Source: an uncultured Prevotella sp.
GTDB lineage: Bacteria; Bacteroidota; Bacteroidia; Bacteroidales; Bacteroidaceae
Assembly: GCA_900557035.1 (NCBI GenBank)
Contig: USRA01000067.1
Span: 1 to 9,591 of the forward strand
Direction of reading: 5' to 3'
Length of the DNA: 9,591 nt
Numbering within the stretch: the stretch's first letter is position 1; each line of letters begins with the position of its first letter. Position numbers and translations under genes: made by a program. A model generated the notes under the pieces. It ran no database searches. It saw only the letters and a program-made list of their open reading frames with translations, and was not told the DNA's origin. This document shows, in pieces, positions 1-7,300 of this stretch.

Positions 1-160
1 ATTAACGTTAAAAAATACGCTCAAAGCTTGCTCAATTAGAGTAAAACAGGGCGTACCGAGCTACCAAAATAATAAAGGCGTGCTGAACACAAGATAATAA
101 AGGCGTGCAGAACACAAGAATAAAATGAAATAAAGGGAAGATTGTAATTCAATCTAAAAA
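1..160. other. Gene-free left edge, AT-rich
   Basis: No supportable gene is seen here. It starts with a 10-bp palindrome (TTAACGTTAA, 2-11). A plus-strand frame is open from the window edge to a TAA at 95-97, which could be the last 31 codons of a gene starting left of the window, but the translation shows no family I recognise and its last part lies in a tandem repeat. I treat it as probably intergenic. The segment ends with an A-run leading into the hairpin at 161-191. Confidence 0.4.
69..118. repeat. Two tandem copies of a 25-bp unit
   Basis: Bases 69-93 and 94-118 are direct head-to-tail copies of a 25-bp unit containing the core AAAGGCGTGC. They differ at a single position (T at 84, A at 109). 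There is no spacer between copies and no third copy inside the window. The near identity suggests a recent local duplication or part of an interspersed repeat. The function is unknown. Confidence 0.85.
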
Positions 161-191
161 GGCTGTCTCCGACTTGATTGCGGAGGCAGCC
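161..191. terminator. Probable bidirectional terminator hairpin
   Basis: The arms 161-171 and 181-191 pair over 11 bp with one G-T wobble and a 9-base loop. On the plus strand a run of seven T follows at 196-202. On the minus strand the A-run at 156-160 becomes a T-run. It lies 52 bp past the stop of the DMT transporter, so it can end that transcript and also a rightward transcript entering from the left. Assigned by structure only. Confidence 0.65.
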
Positions 192-243
192 TTCATTTTT
201 TTATTTCTGATAAAAGTTCTTGCTCTTTAAAATTGAGAATGCA

Positions 244-1122
244 TTATTTCTTTCGGGCGATAATGATGGTTACACCAGCCAGGATGGCGAGGATGCCGAT
301 GGCAAGCTGGAAGGAGAAACTCTCGCCGAAGATACAGATGCCGATGATGACTGCCGTTACAGGCTCTAACGCTCCCATGATGGCAGCAGGAGTACTGCCG
401 ATGAGATTGATGGAAATCGTCATGAAGAAGAGCGACAGTACCGTTGGCAACAACGCCAGCTGGGCAGCATAGAGCCAATGCATAGGAGTCTGCAGCATCT
501 GAATCTTCTCGCCTGCAATAAACGAATAGATGAACATCGTGATGAGTCCGAACAACAGGATGTAAAAGGTGAACTTGATGTTCGACATTCCCGGATTCTT
601 CCATTGATTCACGGAGATGATGTAGAGCGCATAGAGCAGGGAAGAACACATCACCAGCGCAAAACCAGCCGTGCTCAACTTATCGTTTCCATCGCCCTGA
701 TAGAGCAAGCCCACACCCGATACTGCCAGGAGGATAGCCAGGGTAGTTGACCACGTCACCTTCTCATGAAAGAATACCGTCATCAGTATCGCCGTCATGA
801 TTGGATAGACAAAGAGGATGGTACTGGCAATACCTGCCGCCATGTAGTGGAAACTCACATAGAGTGTGGCAGAAGAAAGAGAGAACATGCAACCCAGCGT
901 AGCGAGTCGGATCAGGTGTCCCCACTTTACCTTGAAACTCTCCTTGCGGAACAGCATCACCACGGCAAACATCGCCACAGCCAGGAGATAGCGGTAGATG
1001 AGTACCGAACTGGAATTGAATCCATCCCCATAAAGTTCCAACGTACCCAAAGGATTGGTACCATAACACACGGCGGCTACAACACCCGCCGCAAAGCCCT
1101 TAACTTTATTACTGCTTGTCAT
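244..1122 (-). CDS. DMT superfamily (EamA-type) membrane transporter
   Basis: An intact 292-residue inner-membrane protein with the length and layout of drug/metabolite transporters: two tandem EamA repeats (about residues 8-141 and 152-289), each with about five hydrophobic helices. The end of repeat 1 has the family pattern around residues 99-121 (ILFVYPIMTAIL, then FHEK). The end of repeat 2 has the matching PAAIMGALEPVTAVI stretch followed by FGE near 245-267. Members move small metabolites, amino acids or drugs by secondary transport; the substrate here cannot be read from sequence. The start at 1122 is the only good ATG before the first helix, and no Shine-Dalgarno is present, as is usual in Bacteroidota. 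It is transcribed divergently from the epimerase operon, seems monocistronic, and is followed by the hairpin at 161-191. Confidence 0.93.
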   Translation of the reverse strand: MTSSNKVKGFAAGVVAAVCYGTNPLGTLELYGDGFNSSSVLIYRYLLAVAMFAVVMLFRKESFKVKWGHLIRLATLGCMFSLSSATLYVSFHYMAAGIASTILFVYPIMTAILMTVFFHEKVTWSTTLAILLAVSGVGLLYQGDGNDKLSTAGFALVMCSSLLYALYIISVNQWKNPGMSNIKFTFYILLFGLITMFIYSFIAGEKIQMLQTPMHWLYAAQLALLPTVLSLFFMTISINLIGSTPAAIMGALEPVTAVIIGICIFGESFSFQLAIGILAILAGVTIIIARKK

Positions 1123-1187
1123 TGAATTAAAATGCTTTTTTTATTTTACTAAGTTTTTTCTTATACCTTATTATATAATATCATTTC

Positions 1188-1246
1188 TTTCGAGAATCTA
1201 TTCTGATAATTTATTTCGAGCTGCAAAAGTACGGCATTTTTTCGAG
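1188..1246. repeat. Three TTTCGAG motifs at 26-bp spacing
   Basis: The heptamer TTTCGAG occurs at 1188-1194, 1214-1220 and 1240-1246, each start exactly 26 bp from the next. The bases between copies are unrelated, so this is not a degraded 26-bp tandem repeat but short motifs held at fixed spacing. They bracket the putative -7 element of the DMT gene (1224-1231), as regulator sites would. No regulator is identified. Confidence 0.5.
1224..1231 (-). promoter_or_regulatory. Putative -7 element for the DMT transporter
   Basis: On the minus strand this reads TACTTTTG, a match to the Bacteroidota -7 consensus TAnnTTTG. A TTTG on the same strand (1256-1259) is present, but 24 bp away rather than the usual 19-21, so the -33 part is weak. 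It would give a leader of about 95 nt before the ATG at 1122. Confidence 0.45.
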
Positions 1247-1302
1247 ATAAACTAACAAAATCGTATAAATCTCTTGCCATCTTTGAGAAAATCAGCCCGA
1301 TT

Positions 1303-1334
1303 TTTGCTCTTTATCAAAATAAATCGTATCTTTG
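1303..1334 (+). promoter_or_regulatory. Promoter of the epimerase-OPT operon
   Basis: TTTG at 1303-1306 and TATCTTTG at 1327-1334 match the Bacteroidota primary sigma consensus (TTTG at -33, TAnnTTTG at -7) with a 20-bp spacer. Transcription would start near 1340 and leave an A-rich leader of roughly 50 nt with no Shine-Dalgarno before the ATG at 1394. Confidence 0.75.
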
Positions 1335-1393
1335 CAAAGATTATGTAGCAAAGCAGAAATCAATATTATACTAAACAATAAACATTTGTAACT

Positions 1394-2263
1394 ATGGAAC
1401 AAATTAAAAACGATCAGCTCACCGTTGAAATTTCAGCGCACGGAGCAGAACTCAAGAGCATCAAGGATGCCAATGGTAACGAATATCTCTGGGATGGCGA
1501 CAAGGAATTCTGGGGCGGACAGTCTCCTCTCCTCTTCCCTATCGTAGGCGGATTGTGGAAGGGCGTCTATCGCATCGGCGACAAGGAATACACCCTGCCA
1601 CGTCACGGCTTTGGCAAACTCGTAGATTTCAAGCTCGTTGGCAAGACCGGCGATCGCCTTACCTTCGCCCTCATCGACAACGAGGAAACCTTCGAGAACT
1701 ATCCATTCCACTTCAACCTCGCCGTTTCCTATCGCCTTGCCGGAAACGAACTCCACGTTATCTGGCACGTTGAGAATACCGACGACAAGGTAATCTACTT
1801 CCAGATTGGCGGTCACCCTGCATTCAAGGTACCAGGCTGCAAGAAGGGCGAAAAGCTGAAGGCTTTCCTCAAGCTCGACAACGAGGCTCCTACCCGTCTC
1901 TTCGCTACCATCGGAGGCTGCATTGACCCTAACGCCCGCGAGACCGTTCAGACCGACAACGGTATCCTGGAGGTAACAGACGAATCATTCGCTGACGATG
2001 CCTACATCTTCGACAAGAGTCAGGTGAAGCAGATTTCCCTGCTCAACGAGAAGGGCGAGCCACACGTAACCGTAGAGTTCAAGACTCCTGCCGTAGGTGT
2101 CTGGAATCCGGGCAACCACGCTCCATTCGTCTGCATCGAACCTTGGTTCGGTACCTGCGACTGGGCAGAATACACCGGCGAATTCAAGGATAAGTACATG
2201 ATGAACAGCCTGCAGCCAGGTGCCAGCTTCATGAGTGAATACATCATCAGAATAGAAAAATAA
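1394..2263 (+). CDS. Aldose 1-epimerase family protein (LacX-like mutarotase)
   Basis: A complete 289-residue cytosolic protein (no signal peptide or membrane segment) of the galactose-mutarotase fold. Its length and the SPLLFPIVGGL stretch at residues 44-54 fit the shorter LacX-like branch rather than canonical GalM of about 340 residues. Residues that can be aligned with the GalM active site are His71 (RHGFG), His141 (IGGHPAF), Asp201 or Asp202 (DDAYIF) and Glu249 (CIEPWFG), so catalysis looks possible. The family interconverts alpha and beta anomers of free sugars; for LacX-like members the true substrate is poorly defined. The ATG at 1394 follows the promoter at 1303-1334. The stop TAA (2261-2263) overlaps the OPT start by one base, implying co-transcription and coupled translation. 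Codon use is rich in C-ending and AAG codons, suggesting good expression (impression, not calculated). Confidence 0.92.
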   Translation: MEQIKNDQLTVEISAHGAELKSIKDANGNEYLWDGDKEFWGGQSPLLFPIVGGLWKGVYRIGDKEYTLPRHGFGKLVDFKLVGKTGDRLTFALIDNEETFENYPFHFNLAVSYRLAGNELHVIWHVENTDDKVIYFQIGGHPAFKVPGCKKGEKLKAFLKLDNEAPTRLFATIGGCIDPNARETVQTDNGILEVTDESFADDAYIFDKSQVKQISLLNEKGEPHVTVEFKTPAVGVWNPGNHAPFVCIEPWFGTCDWAEYTGEFKDKYMMNSLQPGASFMSEYIIRIEK

Positions 2264-4242
2264 TGGAAGAAAAAGAAAATTTGCAGCTCCCCGAGAACGC
2301 ATTCCGTGAACTCAAGGACGGGGAGGAATACAAGCCGCTGATGTCGCCAGACAAGGTTTATCCTGAGGTAAACGGATGGTCGGTGACTTGGGGTATCGTG
2401 ATGGCGGTCATTTTCTCTGCCGCCGCAGCCTATCTGGGCTTGAAGGTGGGTCAGGTGTTCGAGGCAGCCATTCCAATCGCCATCATCGCCGTGGGCGTAA
2501 GTACCGCCACCAAGCGAAGCAAGGCGCTGGGCGAGAACGTCATCATCCAGAGCATCGGAGCCTGCTCGGGTGCCGTAGTGGCAGGAGCCATCTTCACCCT
2601 GCCAGCCATCTATATCCTACAGGCTAAATATCCGGAGATGACGACTTCGTTTATGAAGATTTTCATGGCTTCTGCCCTGGGAGGCGTGTTGGGAATCCTG
2701 TTCCTCATTCCTTTCCGAAAGTACTTCGTAAGCGACATGCACGGAAAATATCCGTTCCCAGAAGCTACTGCCACCACGCAGGTGCTGGTGAGCGGAGCCA
2801 AGGGAGGCGACCAGGCTAAGCCCCTGCTCATCGCCGGACTGGTGGGTGGTCTTTACGACTTCATCGTAGCCAGTCTGGGATGGTGGAACGAGAACTTCAC
2901 TTCCCGTGTGGTAAGTCTGGGATGCGACCTTGCCGACAAGGCGAAGCTCGTGTTCAAGGTGAACACAGGTGCAGCCGTATTGGGATTGGGTTACATCATC
3001 GGATTGAAATACGCATTCTTCACCTGTCTGGGTTCGCTCGTGGTATGGTGGCTGATTGTGCCAGGCATGAGTGTCATCTTCCACGACAGCGTGCTCAGCG
3101 CCTGGGATCCCAGCATCGTGAAGACCGTGGGCGAGATGAGTCCGGAGGAAATCTTCCGTGCCTATGCCCGCAGCATCGGTATCGGCGGTATCGCCATGGC
3201 AGGAATCATCGGCATCATCAAGAGCTGGGGCATCATCAAGAGCGCCGTTGGACTTGCCGCCAAGGAGCTGAAGGGCAAGAGCGATGTGGATGAGAACATG
3301 AAGCGTACCCAGCGCGACATCTCTTTCAAGATCATCGCCATCGGTTCGCTCGTCACCATCCTCATCACCTTCCTCTTCTTCTGGTTTGGTGTGATGGATG
3401 GCAATCTGCTCTTCGCCGTCATCGCCATCCTGCTGGTGGCAGCCATCGCCTTCCTCTTCACCACCGTGGCAGCCAATGCCATCGCCATCGTGGGTTCCAA
3501 CCCTGTATCGGGAATGACCCTGATGACGCTCATCTTCGCCTCTGTGGTGATGGTGGCTGTAGGACTGAAGGGTCCTGGCGGAATGCTTGCCGCCCTGATT
3601 ATGGGTGGTGTGGTTTGTACAGCCCTCTCTGTGGCAGGTTCGTTCATCACCGATTTGAAGATTGGTTACTGGCTGGGTACAACGCCTAAGAAGCAGGAGG
3701 GATGGAAATTCCTCGGCACCCTGGTGAGTGCGGCTACCGTGGGCGGCGTAATGATGCTGCTCAACGAGACCTACGGATTCGCTTCCGGATCTCTGGCAGC
3801 ACCTCAGGCGAATGCGATGGCTGCGGTCATCGACCCTCTGATGAATGGTGTGGGTGCACCTTGGATTCTCTACGGCATCGGAGCCGTGATTGCCATCGTG
3901 CTCACTTACTTCAAGATTCCAGCCCTGGCTTTTGCCCTGGGTATGTTCATTCCGCTGGAACTGAACGTTCCGCTGCTGGTAGGTGGCGCAGTAAACTGGT
4001 ATGTTACTTCACGCAGCAAGGATGCTAAGGTGAATGCGGAGCGTGGCGAGAAGGGTACGCTCATCGCCAGCGGTTTCATCGCCGGTGGAGCCTTGATGGG
4101 TGTAGTCAGCGCCCTGCTGAAGTTTGGCGGCGTAGAGGCCAGCATCGCAGAAAGCTGGTGGGTGAACCCAATGTCAGAGGTTTGCTCACTCATCGCCTAC
4201 ATCTGCCTGATAGGTTTCTTTATCAGAGCAACGAAGAAATAA
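2263..4242 (+). CDS. OPT family oligopeptide transporter
   Basis: A complete 659-residue inner-membrane protein with many hydrophobic helices, of the length usual for prokaryotic OPT transporters. Recognisable family landmarks are GENVIIQSIG (residues 90-99), the KYPFPEATATTQVLVSG segment (about 162-178), GSNPVSGMT (411-419) and the DLKIGYWLGTTPKKQ loop (464-478). A short charged N-terminus (1-38) precedes helix 1, and a charged cytosolic-type loop lies at about 333-352. OPT proteins import oligopeptides, or in other branches metal-chelate compounds, by cation symport; the prokaryotic branch is little characterised, so the substrate is uncertain. The ATG at 2263 lies in a TAATG overlap with the epimerase stop. 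The gene ends 38 bp before a strong hairpin and converges with the hybrid regulator. A nearby S9 peptidase gene makes peptide uptake the simplest guess. Confidence 0.93.
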   Translation: MEEKENLQLPENAFRELKDGEEYKPLMSPDKVYPEVNGWSVTWGIVMAVIFSAAAAYLGLKVGQVFEAAIPIAIIAVGVSTATKRSKALGENVIIQSIGACSGAVVAGAIFTLPAIYILQAKYPEMTTSFMKIFMASALGGVLGILFLIPFRKYFVSDMHGKYPFPEATATTQVLVSGAKGGDQAKPLLIAGLVGGLYDFIVASLGWWNENFTSRVVSLGCDLADKAKLVFKVNTGAAVLGLGYIIGLKYAFFTCLGSLVVWWLIVPGMSVIFHDSVLSAWDPSIVKTVGEMSPEEIFRAYARSIGIGGIAMAGIIGIIKSWGIIKSAVGLAAKELKGKSDVDENMKRTQRDISFKIIAIGSLVTILITFLFFWFGVMDGNLLFAVIAILLVAAIAFLFTTVAANAIAIVGSNPVSGMTLMTLIFASVVMVAVGLKGPGGMLAALIMGGVVCTALSVAGSFITDLKIGYWLGTTPKKQEGWKFLGTLVSAATVGGVMMLLNETYGFASGSLAAPQANAMAAVIDPLMNGVGAPWILYGIGAVIAIVLTYFKIPALAFALGMFIPLELNVPLLVGGAVNWYVTSRSKDAKVNAERGEKGTLIASGFIAGGALMGVVSALLKFGGVEASIAESWWVNPMSEVCSLIAYICLIGFFIRATKK

Positions 4243-4280
4243 TCTGATTCAAAAAAAATCTGATTAAAAAGAATAAAAAC

Positions 4281-4322
4281 AAAAAGAGGGTGTGTCAAAA
4301 GTCCAAGACACACCCTCTTTTT
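4281..4322. terminator. Bidirectional terminator between convergent genes
   Basis: The arms 4281-4296 and 4307-4322 are a perfect 16-bp inverted repeat with a 10-base loop. The outer five pairs are A-T, so each strand ends the stem in a U-run: plus-strand CTCTTTTTC followed by more T, minus-strand CTCTTTTTG followed by T-rich sequence. It lies 38 bp after the OPT stop and 5 bp after the hybrid-regulator stop, so it serves both. The core is GAGGGTGTGTC. Confidence 0.88.
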
Positions 4323-4327
4323 CTTTT

Positions 4328-7300
4328 TTATCCCATTTCTGCAAATTCGGCAGGTTTCATGCCAAACTGCTTCTGGAAACATTTTGTGAAATAGCTAGGA
4401 CTGCTGAAGCCCACCATGTAGCTCACTTCGCTGATGCGATAGTGCTTCTCACGCAGCAGGCGAGCAGCCTTCTTGAGCCTGATTACCTGAATCATCTCAT
4501 TAGGTGTAACATCAGCCAAACCACGGATCTTGTTAAACAGCGAGCTTCGGCTCATTCCCAACTGGGCAGCCAGGAACGCCACGTTCATCTCCGGATTCGA
4601 GAGATTCTCCTCTATCACCTTCTCCATCTGCACCAGGAAATCATTATCAATCTTGGTTGGCGCAATCTCCTGGATAGGTTCCAGCGGCGTATGCGAGAAC
4701 TTGCTCTTCAGCAGCCTGCGCATCTCTATCAGATGATTCACACTCGCCTCCAGATACTTCATCGAAAATGGCTTTTCGATAAAGATGTCGGCTCCGTAGT
4801 TCATACCTTCTGCCTTGCTGGCATCATCGGTCTTTGCCGTGAGCATGATGAATGGCAGATGACTGGTCTTCGGATTCGTTCTTACATTACGGCAGAACTC
4901 AGGACCATCCATTTCCGGCATCATCCAGTCGCTCACTATCAGCGTTACATCACTTTTGTTCAGAATGCGCAGCGCCTGCTTGCCGTCTTCTGCCGTCAGC
5001 ACCCGATAAGTCTTGGCGAAATGTGCCTGCACGAAGTTTCTCATGTCTTCGTCATCATCCACAATCAGCATCGTAGGACGATAACCCTTCTGGGCATCTT
5101 CCTCATTCTCTGCGGTTGATGCATCATCAGGATTTCCGTCTGCTTCCATCATCGTTTCATCCTCCTCAGAGATAGGATTCCTAGCCTCATCGCTCTCCTT
5201 CTCTACCACGGCATCTTCCTGGTTGACGGGCAGGGTGACGATAAAGGTAGCGCCCTTTCCTTCTTCCGATTTCACCTCAACCATTCCGTGATGAGCCTCC
5301 ACCAGATTCTTCACGATGCTGAGTCCGATACCAGTTCCCGGCTTATTGTCGTGAGCCTGATAAAAAGCTGCAAAGATTTTATCCTGCTCATCAGGACTGA
5401 TTCCCATACCATTATCCTCTACCGAAATGATGAAATGCTCGCCGTCTTCGGCAAGTCGGCACGAGAGATACACGTAATCATGGGTGTACTTGGTGGCGTT
5501 GGTCATCAGATTACTGATTACCTTGGTAATCGCCTCGCTATCGATGATTGCCGAAAAGTCGTCGGCAGGATAATCCACCTCCAGTCGGGCTCCCTTCTGC
5601 TGCAAAGTAGGCTCAAACCGCTCAACGACCGCATGCATCAGCTTGGAAATATTCTGCAATCGGAAATGAACCTGCAGTCCCTTCTGCTGCACCTTGTTGA
5701 AATCGAGCAACTGATTGACAAGCGTCAGGAGTCGCTGGGCGTTTCTGTCTATCACGTTCAGAGTCTGGTTCATCGCCTCGCCATCCTTCACACTCTCGCT
5801 GATTTTCTGCCATTGCTCCTTCAGGTTCTCCAGCGGTCCGATGATCAGCGTAACCGGAGTACGGATTTCATGGGCTATCATGGTGAAGAACTGCAGTCTG
5901 GCATCACGCATCTCCTGCTCCTGCTTTTCCTCCAGTTGGTCGAGTTCCTCCTGATGGCGGCGCTTCTCTCTCTTCACCCTCGACTGGGTGTAGAGCCAGA
6001 TGAGCCAGCCGATAACCAGCAGATACAGAATCTTGGCAGGCAACGACCACCAGAAAGGCGGATGCACCACAATCTTGAGCTTCGCTTCATTCTGCGACCA
6101 CACGCCGTCGTTATTGGCAGCCTTCACTCGGAACGTATAGGTTCCGGCAGGCAGATTGGTGTAGGTGGCACGATGCTCGCTCGTGGTAACCCAGTCCTTG
6201 TCGAATCCCTCTAGCATGTAGGAATAGAGGTTCTTCTCCGGAGAAACATAACTCAAAGCTGCAAACGAGAGATTGATCATATTCTCATCATACGAGAGGT
6301 CCAGCTGCTCGATGTGGTTCAGCGACTCCGGCAATTTCTCGGATCCCACTTCCACGTGCTTGTTGAAAAGCTCGAGAGAGGTGATTGCCACCGGAGGCAC
6401 CACGTGATTGATCTTTACCTGATAAGGATAGAAGGTATTGAATCCCTGCGTAGTACCCAGATACACTCTGCCGTCTGAAGCCAGCAGGCGGGCATTCGGC
6501 ATAAACTGGTCGCAGGTGAGTCCGTCATAACGGTTGAACAGCAGCGTAGGTTCCCCCGGCACACACTTGATAAGTCCCTTGTCAGAAGAGAGCCACATCT
6601 CATCCTGATTGATGATGATGGAAGCAAAATCCTGACTAGGCGCATCGACGGCGATGCGGCGGAAGGAATCAGAGGATGGCTGATACTCGCACAATCCCAT
6701 ATTCGTAGCCACGAGAAGTCTGCCCTTGGAATCTTCCTGCACGCAGTTTACCTGATTGCTGCAGATAGAGGTGGAATCCTTCGCATCATTCAGATACTGC
6801 TTCCAGGTCTTGTTGCGTCGGTAGCACCAGAGTCCATTTCCCTGAGTAGCAAACCAGATGTTACCCTTCTTATCTTCCTTGATATCGATGGTAAGGCTGT
6901 TGAATGATTTCATTTTCTTGAAAATCTGCTTCTGCTCATCCTGCATACAGGCTCCGCTCATAGAAGTAGCCCAAAGCTGACGTTTGCTGTCTCTGAACAG
7001 GCAATAGCAGCTGCCGCTCAAGGTTTCGTCGGCTGAAGGAAAAGGCTTCAGCGCCCCGGAAGACAAGCTCATTCTGAAGATTCCGTTGCCATAAGTTCCT
7101 ATCCAGAGATCATTCCCTTCTGCCAGTAATCCGTGCACATTATACCGTGCCACAGCCTGCTTGCCTGGGAAATCAACAAAGCTATCCGTTGCCGGATCAA
7201 AGCAATCTACTCCCGCATCATCGGTAGCTACCCAGATACGATGTCTGGCATCCTCGGCAAATCTTCCTACCACGTTACCTTTCTGTCCGCCAGTACCGGC

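Larger units (their letters stand above)
1123..1393. promoter_or_regulatory. Divergent intergenic control region
   Basis: This very AT-rich gap separates the leftward DMT transporter from the rightward epimerase-OPT pair. It holds a good plus-strand promoter (1303-1334), a probable minus-strand -7 element (1224-1231), three TTTCGAG motifs spaced exactly 26 bp apart (starting at 1188, 1214 and 1240) and a 9-bp direct repeat AAATCGTAT (1258-1266 and 1321-1329). I see no small gene, riboswitch or RNA gene in it. Confidence 0.7.

Noticed and set aside
69..118. Possible start of a CRISPR array
   Set aside because: There are only two copies with no spacer between them, and no cas gene is near.
227..649. 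A 140-codon minus-strand frame overlapping the DMT transporter
   Set aside because: It is out of frame with the transporter and His/Cys-rich with no known pattern. The in-frame 292-residue EamA protein explains the region.
1123..1393. A riboswitch or small RNA in the divergent gap
   Set aside because: I found no convincing stem or known aptamer core; the sequence is mostly AT-rich promoter DNA and short leaders.
3162..3650. A 162-codon minus-strand open frame inside the OPT gene
   Set aside because: Its Met/Ala/Pro-rich translation is the mirror of the hydrophobic helix codons of the OPT protein, and there is no independent sign of coding.
4241..4265. 9-bp direct repeat AATCTGATT after the OPT stop (4241-4249 and 4257-4265)
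   Set aside because: It is short, AT-rich and next to A-runs, so slippage or chance explains it. There is no target-site-duplication context with an element between the copies.
5288..6214. A 308-codon plus-strand open frame opposite the HTCS kinase region
   Set aside because: It lies entirely antisense to a gene with clear conserved domains. Its translation is rich in His, Leu, Arg and Ser with no family pattern, as expected from the complement of a coding frame.
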